Of a stretch of 26,847 bases of DNA, positions 1 to 7,637 are shown in pieces. Every line of letters begins with the position of its first letter. Within the stretch, counting starts at the first letter, position 1. Source of the DNA: CAKSQF01 sp051867915 (lineage in GTDB: Bacteria; Bacillota; Clostridia; Oscillospirales; CAG-272). The translations under genes and the position numbers were made by a program. The notes under the pieces are model-generated. The model saw only the letters and a list, made by a program, of their open reading frames with translations, did no database searches and was not told where the DNA came from. The DNA lies in the NCBI GenBank assembly GCA_051867915.1, contig JBJDZJ010000186.1:1-26847 (forward strand), written 5' to 3'.

Positions 1-33
1 AACAGACCAATCTTATCAGAAAGGATTTCCGCC

Positions 34-1458
34 ATGAAAAAATGCCTGCTCGGAACACTCCTTTTCGGACTTCTGCTGTTGACCCTGTCCGCCTGCCGGC
101 TAAGTCTGCCGGATCAGACCGACGCCCTGACTTCCACGGAATCCGATTTTTCCGACCCGTCGGACCCTTCGACCTCCAACCGGGATCCTCAGACCGGGAG
201 CACCGATTCCGGCGATGTGCCGATTCCGGATACTACCGACCCCAATCAGCTGGCTGAAATAATCCCCACACTCTCCATCAAGACTGAAAAGGGCAAGGAG
301 ATCACCTCGAATGTGGTCTACCTATCCGCCACCGTTTCCTCCGGATCCACATCGGAACAATACACTTTCTCCGATCTGTCCGCTTCCATCCGCTGTCGGG
401 GCAACTACACCTACGGCGCCGTTCCGAAAAAGTCCTATCGGTTGAAATTTGACGAAAAAATCAACCTGTTCGGGCAGGATGAGGGCAAGGCCAGAAACTG
501 GATTCTTCTTGCCAACTTCACCGACCGCTCGCTGATGCGTTGCGATGCCGCCTTCACCATGGCATCGGTACTGGACAATATTCAGGAGGTCACCTCGTCT
601 GGATATGTCCGTCTGTACATCAATGGCCAGTACAGGGGAATTTATCAACTCTGCGAACAGCACACGGTCAACTCCCACCGGATCGACATAGAGGAACAAC
701 CCGATGTTCTCGACAGCGACTACTTCCTTGAAATGGATGCCTATGCCACCGGAACCGAAGGGGTGGATTATGTCTTTGTTGAGCGGAAGAAGTTCGCCAT
801 CAAGAACGAGCAGATTCATCCCGATGCCGCCGACTATCTGCGGGACTATCTGAATCAGGTCAACGAAGCCATCCGAAGCGGAGACGAAGATGCCGTCTGC
901 GAGCTGGTGGACATTGATTCCTTTGTGGATATGTACATTTTACAGGAGTTTGTCCGGAATGTGGATGCAGGATGGTCCTCCTTCTACATGGTCAAGGAAG
1001 GCGGCGGAAAGTTGCGGCTGACCTGGCCCTGGGATTTTGATCTGGCATACGGAAACGATGTCCGTCTGGGTGACGCCACCTATGAAGGGCTGTATGCCGG
1101 AAACGACAAATACAACGGTTGGGAAAACAGCAATCCCTGGTTCTACCGCCTGATGCGCAGGCAGTGGTTTGTGGATCGGGTCATTGCGAGATGGGACGAA
1201 ATCGGCGAGACCATGACCCGGGCGGCGCTGGATCGGATTGAATTGCTTCACAGCACCTGGGGGATATATCTGAAAAACAATTTCAGTGTTTGGGACATTC
1301 TGGGAACTGATTTCTATCCCACCCCCGATTCCATCGCCCGACTGACCGACTACGACGAAATTGTCGAACAGCTGAAGGATTGGATCACCAACCGATACCA
1401 GTGGATGGACAGCTATTTGCACGACCCCAAGCATCGGTACGAAACGGTGCTGAAATAG
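34..1458 (+). CDS. CotH-family lipoprotein (CotH kinase-like)
   Basis: A 474-residue exported lipoprotein. Residues 1-20 form a Lys-start hydrophobic signal peptide with lipobox LSAC, so Cys21 would be lipidated. Residues 22-75 are a Ser/Thr/Asp/Pro-rich linker typical of surface tethers. The rest matches the CotH fold: RGN at 122-124, PKKSYRLKF at 131-139, WILLANFTD at 156-164 and WPWDFDLAYGND at 331-342, the last resembling the conserved acidic motif of these atypical kinases. Known CotH proteins phosphorylate spore-coat proteins or occur in surface and cellulosome-like proteins of gut Clostridia; the substrate here is unknown. The start is supported by AGAAAGGA eight bases upstream of ATG. 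No dockerin or cohesin module is visible. A terminator follows, so it appears to be the last gene of its transcript. Family is confident, kinase activity is inference. Confidence 0.9.
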   Translation: MKKCLLGTLLFGLLLLTLSACRLSLPDQTDALTSTESDFSDPSDPSTSNRDPQTGSTDSGDVPIPDTTDPNQLAEIIPTLSIKTEKGKEITSNVVYLSATVSSGSTSEQYTFSDLSASIRCRGNYTYGAVPKKSYRLKFDEKINLFGQDEGKARNWILLANFTDRSLMRCDAAFTMASVLDNIQEVTSSGYVRLYINGQYRGIYQLCEQHTVNSHRIDIEEQPDVLDSDYFLEMDAYATGTEGVDYVFVERKKFAIKNEQIHPDAADYLRDYLNQVNEAIRSGDEDAVCELVDIDSFVDMYILQEFVRNVDAGWSSFYMVKEGGGKLRLTWPWDFDLAYGNDVRLGDATYEGLYAGNDKYNGWENSNPWFYRLMRRQWFVDRVIARWDEIGETMTRAALDRIELLHSTWGIYLKNNFSVWDILGTDFYPTPDSIARLTDYDEIVEQLKDWITNRYQWMDSYLHDPKHRYETVLK

Positions 1459-1525
1459 CCCATAGATCAAAAAGGCAGACAGGCGAATTTGCCTGTTGCT
1501 CTTAACGGAGGCTATCAAAAAACAG

Positions 1526-1554
1526 AAACCGCAGATTGATTTTCTGCGGTTTTT
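1526..1554. terminator. Hairpin terminator after the CotH gene
   Basis: A nine-base perfect stem (1526-1534 with 1544-1552, AAACCGCAG/CTGCGGTTT) has a nine-base loop and ends in TTTTT. An A-run precedes the stem, so it could work in both directions. The loop overlaps the -35 hexamer of the next promoter. Confidence 0.8.
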
Positions 1555-1564
1555 GTGCTATAAT
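1536..1564 (+). promoter_or_regulatory. Sigma-A type promoter of the Nudix gene
   Basis: TTGATT at 1536-1541, a 17-base spacer and TATAAT at 1559-1564; TG at 1556-1557 makes it an extended -10. The -35 box begins in the loop of the upstream terminator hairpin. Confidence 0.7.
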
Positions 1565-1607
1565 AGAGGTACGGCTTGACCAAACTTGCGATAAAAGACG
1601 AATATCC

Positions 1608-1998
1608 ATGATTGAAAAATCATGCGGAACAATACCGTACACGGTAAATGGCGAAACAGTTCAGTACTTGCTTGTAAAAGCAAAGGATGATGGATATTGC
1701 GGATTTCCCAAAGGTCATGTTGAAACAGATGAAAGCGAAGAGGAACCGCATTTCGTGAAACACTGGAGAAACATCGATCAAGGAATATATTCACAACGAG
1801 TTTCCATATGAAATATCCTATCAAATGGACAATGGCGACACAAAAACAGTCGAATATTTGGGGGCAAAATTTCAAAATCAAAGGCCAAAACGAAATAATG
1901 ACTTTGAGGATTTTGAATATTTAATGCTTCCGTTTGAAGAAGCGTATCAAAACCTTACTTTTGAAAATGCAAAACAGATGCCGAAAAATAGCAAATAA
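1608..1998 (+). pseudogene. Nudix (MutT/Ap4A hydrolase-like) gene broken by two one-base deletions
   Basis: The first 48 codons encode the start of a small Nudix hydrolase (CGTIPYTVNG, YCGFPKGHVE). The frame is then lost twice within about 25 bases. Adding one A near 1745 (GAGGAACCG to GAGGAAACCG) and one G near 1767 (CTGGAGAAAC to CTGGAGGAAAC) restores a continuous 130-residue protein with a Nudix box of the form GHVE..E.EEETAFRETLEETSI, running on to NEFPYEISY, EYLMLPFEEA and a TAA at 1996-1998. Both deletions fall inside the catalytic Nudix box, so the unshifted product would end early without the REXXEE residues. Intact members hydrolyse dinucleoside polyphosphates or oxidised nucleotides. 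The upstream ribosome binding site is weak. Sequencing error in short homopolymers is an alternative explanation. Confidence 0.85.
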
Positions 1999-2020
1999 CT
2001 TTTTGACGGGTACTGTGCTG

Positions 2021-2075
2021 AAAGCCTCCCTTGTGTAAAGGGAGGTGGCATGCGAAGCGTGACGGAGGGATTGTC
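2021..2075 (+). repeat. Left inverted repeat of the DUF559 element
   Basis: About 55 bases that recur in inverted orientation at 2419-2471. Aligned copies share CTCCCTTGTGTAAAGGGAG, then GCGAAGC and GAGGGATTGT. Each copy also holds its own short palindrome (CCTCCCTT/AAGGGAGG on the left), as in MITE-like or REP-like elements. Confidence 0.85.
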
Positions 2076-2444
2076 ATGCAGAGGAAACACAATAAAGACA
2101 TTGTTCCAACAGCCAAAATGCTACGAAAGAATATGACAAAAGAGGAAAAGCATCTTTGGTATGATTTTCTTCGTACATATCCCGTTCGTTTTTTGCGCCA
2201 AAAAGTACTCGGTAAGTATATTGCTGATTTCTACTGTGCTGAAGCAAAAATTGTCATTTAGCTTGACGGTTCGGGGCATTATACGGATGAGGGCAGACAA
2301 TATGATAAAGAAAGAACGGCTTTCCTTGAAGAATATGGATTATAAGTAATTAGAATACCAAACACGGGGATACACAAAAACTTCCGAAGCGTTTGTGAGT
2401 ATATTGATCACCTCGTGGAACAATCCCTCAGTCAGCTTCGCTGA
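2076..2444 (+). pseudogene. DUF559 (Vsr-like PD-(D/E)XK endonuclease domain) gene with two in-frame stops
   Basis: From ATG 2076 one frame encodes a DUF559 protein of 122 codons plus a final TGA at 2442-2444. It contains AKMLRKNMTKEEKHLW, FLRQKVLGKYIADFYC, VI-stop-LDGSGHYTDEG, YDKERTAFLEEYGL, a second stop, then VIRIPNTG and SVCEYIDHLVEQSLSQLR. The TAG at 2259-2261 replaces the Glu codon expected before LDG, which in this nuclease fold is a predicted catalytic residue; the TAA at 2343-2345 replaces a usual Lys. No frameshift is needed. The family resembles very-short-patch-repair nucleases, but its role is unknown. The gene fills the space between two inverted repeats, and its last codons lie inside the right repeat, so gene and repeats probably move or decay as one unit. 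Confidence 0.85.
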
Positions 2445-2471
2445 CAGCTCCCTTTACACAAGGGAGCCTTT
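2419..2471 (-). repeat. Right inverted repeat of the DUF559 element
   Basis: Reverse-complement partner of 2021-2075, roughly 85% identical by eye. It contains CTCCCTTTACACAAGGGAG, a palindrome, and the final codons of the DUF559 frame. No clear target-site duplication was seen outside the two repeats. Confidence 0.85.
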
Positions 2472-2497
2472 TTCTTAACCGCTTCTTCTGCTGATAA

Positions 2498-2536
2498 AAA
2501 AATTCCCACAAACCGTTATGGCCGGTGGGAATTTTT
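2498..2536. terminator. Bidirectional hairpin terminator
   Basis: A 12-base perfect stem, AAAAATTCCCAC at 2498-2509 with GTGGGAATTTTT at 2525-2536, has a 15-base loop. A/T tracts on both sides suit termination from the DUF559 element (+) and from the membrane gene at 2601-3126 (-). Confidence 0.8.
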
Positions 2537-2600
2537 GGTTCGTTTTGTGATGTCTCCGATAAGAACATTACACTTTTGCCTGTCTGCCTGTGTTTGTAGA

Positions 2601-3126
2601 TCAGATTCTTGTCATTGTGGGTTCTACCAATGCCCGACTTTGGCAATAGGGGATCACGGTTTCAATCAACCGGGGGTATTCGTTATAAAAAAGGGTGATT
2701 TGAATTTGTTCGACTATGGTTTTACCCTTTTGTTTCCGACTTTTTTCACCCGAAAAAAAACAAATCATAGGCTCGCCCGCCTCCCTTGACGGATCCGCTG
2801 TAAGAGATTCCAAAGTCACGGATGTCAGACCATAGTCGACTTTTCTTTCCCAACAAATTGCGATAAAACACGCCCTCATCGCTCAGAACAATTTTTTTGC
2901 TATATTCAAAATAGCCCTTCCACGCCATCCAGACAACCGCACCGATAAAAACGCTGACAAAGATCAATCCGAAAACATCGGCTGCGGTATGATCCGCTTT
3001 AAAGGATACCAGTGATGAAATCAGATCACAGACACCGATCATCACCATAAGGGTTGCCGCAATGCCGATCCCCAGAAAAAACCGATTCCCTTTCACAATG
3101 ATTTTACCGTCCGTAGCCTTTATCAT
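2601..3126 (-). pseudogene. Two-TM membrane protein with PH-like tail, frameshifted at an A8 tract
   Basis: The ATG at 3126 is preceded by GAGAGGTG. The first 123 codons give two membrane segments (about residues 16-41 and 50-69) and then a beta-rich stretch (KKIVLSDEGVFYRNLLGKKS, WSDIRDFGISYSG) resembling bacterial PH-like domains. The frame stops soon after a run of eight A (2753-2760 on the + strand). With seven bases instead, reading continues as GEKSRKQKGKTIVEQIQITL and on through LIETVIPYCQSRALVEP to the stop at 2601, giving 174 residues. The length minus one base is an exact multiple of three. It could be a broken gene, a slippage (phase-variable) switch or a read error. No function is assigned. 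Confidence 0.7.
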
Positions 3127-3174
3127 TTCCCCATCACCTCTCAAATACCGATTTTCGCATGGGTCAACGCCATT

Positions 3175-3417
3175 TCAGAGCAGAATCACGGCGATCACAG
3201 CTGCCACAATGACGAGTACGGTTCCAATAACGGGCAACAGGCAGCCAAAGCAACCGCCCCGATAGGGTCTTCGCCACATTCCGAAGCGTCTGGGGGGCGG
3301 AGGCGGCGGTCTGTGTCCCCCTCCAAATCCACCCGGTCCTCTGAATCCTCCGGGACCTCTTCCTCCGGGACCGGGGCCTCTTCCTCCCGGTCCGCCAAAT
3401 CCACCACGACCCGGCAT
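3175..3417 (-). CDS. Small Gly/Pro/Arg-rich protein with C-terminal membrane helix
   Basis: 80 residues. Positions 1-35 are repeats of GG, RG and PGG type, 36-43 include six prolines, 44-57 are basic/aromatic (RRFGMWRRPYRGG), and 59-80 form one hydrophobic helix ending in VILL. The start is fixed by AAGGAAGGA eight bases upstream, and a consensus promoter lies 58 bases further upstream. Other frames across this GC-rich stretch are open but give incoherent compositions. Proteins of this shape are often annotated as hypothetical in Clostridia; the tail would anchor the disordered basic part at the membrane. No known domain is recognised. Confidence 0.65.
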   Translation of the reverse strand: MPGRGGFGGPGGRGPGPGGRGPGGFRGPGGFGGGHRPPPPPPRRFGMWRRPYRGGCFGCLLPVIGTVLVIVAAVIAVILL

Positions 3418-3474
3418 ATTCCATTCCTTCCTTTCATTTCGACAGCAATTCTGTTGTCTTTATATCTTGCAATT

Positions 3475-3503
3475 ATTATATCATACAATCACTATATTTT
3501 CAA
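3475..3503 (-). promoter_or_regulatory. Sigma-A promoter of the Gly-rich protein gene
   Basis: On the minus strand: TTGAAA (3498-3503), a 17-base spacer and a perfect TATAAT (3475-3480). It lies 58 bases upstream of the ATG at 3417. Confidence 0.8.
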
Positions 3504-3591
3504 CGGATATTTCGTGAACGGTTTATTGCAAAATTGTAAACATGAGGAAGAGGGGGAAGGAATTCGGGAGCAGCCATGCCCATTACAGACA

Positions 3592-3629
3592 AAACATCCC
3601 GCTCCGGCTGACGCCGAAGCGGGATGTTT
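3592..3629. terminator. Terminator after the GGGtGRT operon
   Basis: A 12-base perfect stem, AAACATCCCGCT at 3592-3603 with AGCGGGATGTTT at 3618-3629, has a 14-base loop. It ends in TTTT-containing sequence on the minus strand, 25 bases beyond the stop of the GGGtGRT gene. Confidence 0.8.
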
Positions 3630-3654
3630 ATAATTCATTTACAACTGCAAGGTC

Positions 3655-4656
3655 TTAGCCCTTGGAAGCCTCTTCGACTGCAACGGCAACTGCCACGGTC
3701 GCGCCGACCATGGGGTTGTTGCCCATGCCGATCAGACCCATCATCTCAACATGTGCGGGTACTGAGGAGGAGCCTGCGAACTGTGCGTCCGAGTGCATAC
3801 GACCCATGGTGTCGGTCATACCGTAGGAGGAAGGACCTGCCGCCATGTTATCGGGATGCAGGGTACGACCGGTTCCGCCGCCGGAAGCGACTGAGAAGTA
3901 CTTCACGCCGTTCTCCACACACCACTTCTTGTAGGTTCCGGCAACGGGATGCTGGAAACGGGTGGGGTTGGTGGAGTTACCGGTGATGGACACGCCGACA
4001 TTCTCCATCTTCATGATGGCAACGCCCTCAGGAACATTGTCTGCGCCGTAGCACTTGACTGCCGCACGGGGACCGTTGGAATAGGGAGTCTCGGAGACAA
4101 CCTTGACGGTCTCGGTGTAGGGATCAAACTCGGTCTTTACATAGGTAAAGCCGTTGATACGGGAGATGATGTATGCGGCATCCTTACCCAGACCGTTCAG
4201 AATGACACGGAGGGGATTGGTGCGGACCTTGTTGGCGTTCAGAGCGATCTTGATTGCGCCCTCTGCTGCGGCAAAGGACTCGTGACCTGCCAGGAAGCAG
4301 AAGCACTCGGTTTCCTCGGAGAGAAGCATCTTGCCCAGATTTCCGTGTCCGAGACCGACCTTACGGTTCTCGGCAACCGATCCGGGTACGCAGAATGCCT
4401 GAAGTCCGATTCCGATTGCAGCGGCTGCGTCGGCAGCCTTGGTGCAGCCCTTCTTGATGGCGATGGCTGCGCCTACGGTGTACGCCCACTTTGCATTCTC
4501 AAAGCAGATGGGCTGGGTTTCTTCGGTAATCTTGTAGGGATCAATTCCCTTTGCGTCGCAGATTTCCTTACATTCGTCGATGGAGGAAATACCGTATTCT
4601 TTCAGAACGCCGAGGATCTTCGCCTCGCGTCTTTCATAACCTTCAAACTGTGCCAT
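3655..4656 (-). CDS. GGGtGRT family protein
   Basis: 333 residues, the usual length for this family. It is named for the motif GGGTGRT at residues 259-265, present here with SVASG before it. Other conserved stretches are the Gly/Ala-rich helix near 61-95, GLGHGNLGKMLLSEETECFC at 101-120, VGVSITGNSTNPTRFQHPV at 220-238 and the C-terminal MGLIGMGNNPMVGATVAVAV. Several cysteines (C51, C71, C89, C118, C120) are spread through the N-terminal half. There is no signal peptide, so it should be cytosolic. AAGGAGGG precedes the ATG by seven to eight bases. It is the second gene of an operon, 20 bases after a NifU-like scaffold gene, a pairing I know to be recurrent in anaerobic Firmicutes. The biochemical role is not established; a link to Fe-S chemistry is inferred only from the partner. 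Confidence 0.9.
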   Translation of the reverse strand: MAQFEGYERREAKILGVLKEYGISSIDECKEICDAKGIDPYKITEETQPICFENAKWAYTVGAAIAIKKGCTKAADAAAAIGIGLQAFCVPGSVAENRKVGLGHGNLGKMLLSEETECFCFLAGHESFAAAEGAIKIALNANKVRTNPLRVILNGLGKDAAYIISRINGFTYVKTEFDPYTETVKVVSETPYSNGPRAAVKCYGADNVPEGVAIMKMENVGVSITGNSTNPTRFQHPVAGTYKKWCVENGVKYFSVASGGGTGRTLHPDNMAAGPSSYGMTDTMGRMHSDAQFAGSSSVPAHVEMMGLIGMGNNPMVGATVAVAVAVEEASKG

Positions 4657-4676
4657 TTCGATTTTCCCTCCTTCAA

Positions 4677-5390
4677 TTATTCTTTACGGGGGTCAATATA
4701 CTTGACCGCTTCATTGAATCTGCCGTATGTACCCTTGGACTTCTCGTATGCCTCGCCGGGCTCCATGCCCTTCTTGATAAAGTCGGTCATCTTACCCAGA
4801 GATACGAACTCGTAACCGATGACTTCATCGTTGGCATCCAGTGCCATTCTGGTGCAGTAGCCCTCGGTCATTTCCAGATAACGGACGCCCTTTGCCTTGG
4901 TGCCGTACATGGTTCCAACCATGGAGCGTGCGCCCTTGCCCAGGTCTTCCATGCCTGCGCCGATGACCAGACCGCCCTCAGAGAAAGCAGACTGGGTACG
5001 GCCGTAGACGATCTGCAAAAACAGCTCACGCATAGCGGTGTTGATGGCGTCGCAGACCAGGTCGGTGTTCAGCGCTTCCAGGATGGTCTTACCGGGAAGA
5101 ATTTCTGCTGCCATTGCGGCAGAGTGGGTCATACCGGAACAGCCGATGGTTTCCACCAGGGCTTCCTCGATGACGCCCTTCTTGACATTCAGCGACAGCT
5201 TGCAGGCGCCCTGCTGAGGAGCGCACCAGCCGATACCGTGGGTATAACCGGAAATATCGGTGATCTGCTTTGCCTGAATCCACTGGCCCTCTTCGGGCAG
5301 GGGAGCGGGTCCGTGATCAGGGCCCTTTCTTACAGTACACATACCTGCAACTTCGTTGCTGGTAGCATACTCATAATTTTCAATGCTCAT
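4677..5390 (-). CDS. NifU/IscU-like iron-sulfur cluster assembly scaffold protein
   Basis: 237 residues, longer than the roughly 130 of a plain IscU. A NifU_N-like core spans about 50-130: GIGWCAPQQGACKLSL, VKKGVIEEALVETIGCSGMT and a helix with TDLVCDAINTA. Candidate cluster ligands are Cys56, Cys63, Cys84 and Cys113. The C-terminal third (MEDLGKGARSMVGTMYGTKA onwards) is specific to the form found beside GGGtGRT proteins. AAGGAG lies seven bases before the ATG, and a consensus promoter is about 50 bases upstream. It is the first gene of a two-gene operon with the GGGtGRT gene. The scaffold assignment rests on family resemblance; no cysteine desulfurase gene is present in this window. Confidence 0.85.
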   Translation of the reverse strand: MSIENYEYATSNEVAGMCTVRKGPDHGPAPLPEEGQWIQAKQITDISGYTHGIGWCAPQQGACKLSLNVKKGVIEEALVETIGCSGMTHSAAMAAEILPGKTILEALNTDLVCDAINTAMRELFLQIVYGRTQSAFSEGGLVIGAGMEDLGKGARSMVGTMYGTKAKGVRYLEMTEGYCTRMALDANDEVIGYEFVSLGKMTDFIKKGMEPGEAYEKSKGTYGRFNEAVKYIDPRKE

Positions 5391-5436
5391 AGTAAATCTC
5401 CTTTTTTATTTTTTAAGAAATTTTCATTCTGGGTCT

Positions 5437-5465
5437 ATTATACAATAGTTCCCGAAAAAAATCAA
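5437..5465 (-). promoter_or_regulatory. Sigma-A promoter of the NifU-like/GGGtGRT operon
   Basis: On the minus strand: TTGATT (5460-5465), a 17-base spacer and TATAAT (5437-5442). It sits 47 bases upstream of the ATG at 5390. Confidence 0.85.
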
Positions 5466-5633
5466 GCATTATTTCGCAATTTATGAGAAAACTTTCACAA
5501 TTTTTCGGGGGAAAGATTGGTGATTCTGACACGGAAAAGGATGGAAAGATGCAAACAATTCTCTCTTCGGCAAAAGTTCAAACAGTTCAAAAAAACAACA
5601 GCAGAATTGCGGCCTTTGCCGTTTCAACCGATT

Positions 5634-7577
5634 TTATCCGATTGCCTGATTCTCCGCCTTAGCGATGCCCGTTTTACGGTAGATGTATATGGGTATGGCG
5701 CTCCAGCCGTGGCACAGGCTTCCGGCGTTTGCAAACGCCGATGCGCCGTCAACCGTTTCCCACACGGTAGTTGAACCGGCGTCAATCATCCGTTTATAGT
5801 CTTTTCGGATCTCGCTCAGTACAGACTCTCTGTACTTTTCTTCATCGGTCCTCAAAAGGGCTTCATACTTGAAAATCTTCATGCTCAGCGAGCAGTCGAC
5901 AAGCTCCCCGCCTGCTATGCGCCCGCACACCTGCTCTGCCAATTCGCCCGTCGCCGTCCCCGACAGGATTGCAAGGGAATTGCCAAGCACCGTGTATTCC
6001 TCCCGACCCGCACCGGAATGCATGGTGAAGATTCCTTTGGGCGTCAGAAATTCCTCCCTGATGCGCACTCGGATCGAATCTGCCGTTTGCCGATCGTAGG
6101 GAAACGGGATTTGCGTCAACTCACACATCTGTTCAAAGCGGTCCAGCGCCATTACGAACAGGCAATTGATAACCAGATCGGCGGTTGCTACTTCGTTTTA
6201 ATACAGCGTTCCCTCCGAATAGCGGGACCAGTCGTAAAAATTCCACATTTGAGAGCCCTCAAAGGTTTGTATCAGCCCCGACTTTTGCCGCTTCCGGAAT
6301 TCGTTCAGAATTCCCTCCATTTTGGGAATATGATCTTTGATAAACGCCGAATCATTGGAAAAGCGAAGATATTCCTCCATCTCCAGGATGAAGTAGAGAG
6401 AAAACGAGGGAATTGCCAGTTTTGTCCCGCAGGGACTGCAAATGGAAAGCATTCCGTCCTCCCTTCGGTCCTGTGCCAACAGTCTCAGATTGGCTTTGAC
6501 ATACTCCGTATTTCCGGACCGAAAGGCATCATAACCGCAAAGAATCTGATTTCTCGAATCAAAGGCGTACAGGCACTGCTCCCTCCAGGGCGTATCCACA
6601 TAATGCTCCATCATGCACAGCTTTAAGGTGTTCACACAAATATCGTAGATCCGCCTGTCCAGGGGATCCTCTATTTTGCAGGGGACTTCTTCAACTTCGT
6701 ACACCTGAGGCAATACACCGGCGTAATTCAAAACAATCGGATGCTCTGCAAACACTTCCAGATAGCAGCAACCGATGCGGAGCATATAATGGGTAAACAC
6801 ATTGGCTCCCTTTCGGGTTTTATACTCAAAGGCAAAGGTTCTGCCGCCGACTTCTTTGCGCACGCCGCCGTCCTCCAGATGCTCGCCATAGGCAACCGTG
6901 ACAACCTGCTCGGTTTCGGAAAACAAATCCAATGTAGGAAGTCCCACAACCTCCTCGCCGAGGTCGATGAGGACATGTGTCCCACTGTATCGGGTTCTGC
7001 TTTTGACCGCCTTTTGCGGCAATACCGACAGTTTTTTGATGGGTCGGGGAAAGAATACCGTCTTCTTATCTACGAAGACCGACGGCTCAAAGCCCTCATC
7101 CGACCCCTCTGCCGTCTCCTTTGACGCATCATAGAAGAAGGTGAACCCCAGCTGGGATGTCAGCACCTTTTGATAACCGCTTACATATCCCCGACTGATT
7201 CGGGATAGGGTCTTTTCCCCGCTGAATGCGACAGTCTGACCCTCCCGGAGCACTTCATAAATCAGTCCCGCTTGGGCGGGGCGGTATCTTTGCGTCGGAA
7301 CGCCGCAATGATACACCAGGATCATCATTCTGTTTTCCCCATCCGTCAAAAAATCGGTGATGTCCACGGTATCATAGATTTTATAGTGTTCAAAATCGCC
7401 GTACTGATTGGAGGCGACATAGTTCCCGTTGATGAAGAGGGTGTAATCACTGTCGCAGGAAAGGTTCAGGAGCGTTTTGCCCCCATTGTACGGTAGAATT
7501 TCCAAAAACTCGACATACTGATCGGGACCCTCGCCGTTTTGGACCCAGATCCACCTGCTTTTTTCGAAGACTTGCAT
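5634..7577 (-). pseudogene. GH78-like (alpha-L-rhamnosidase-type) glycoside hydrolase with in-frame TAA
   Basis: One frame of 647 positions is interrupted only by TAA at codon 460 (6198-6200). Before it are N-terminal beta-sandwich sequences (DYTLFINGNYVA, VDITDFLTDGENRMMILVYH) and the start of an (alpha/alpha)6 barrel with YVDTPWREQCLYAFDSRNQ, matching the catalytic-acid region of GH78-type enzymes (usually D-x-P-x-R-x-E). After it the barrel continues in the same frame: NEVATADLVINC, MALDRFEQM, EEFLTPKGIFTMHSGAGREE and GASTTVWETVDGAS-like sequence (actually DAGSTTVWETVDGASAFAN). AAGGAG precedes the ATG. Intact relatives remove rhamnose or similar sugars from glycans; no signal peptide is seen, so this one would be cytosolic. 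Without readthrough the product lacks the second half of the barrel. It is the distal gene of the carbohydrate cluster. Confidence 0.8.
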
Positions 7578-7637
7578 AAGGTTGCTCCTTTTCCGCCGTG
7601 ATTCCCGAAGCGATCCAAAGAAGTGGCGTCGGGGTTG

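Noticed and set aside
3949..4815. 288-codon + strand open frame
   Set aside because: Antisense to the GGGtGRT gene; no ribosome binding site or family resemblance.
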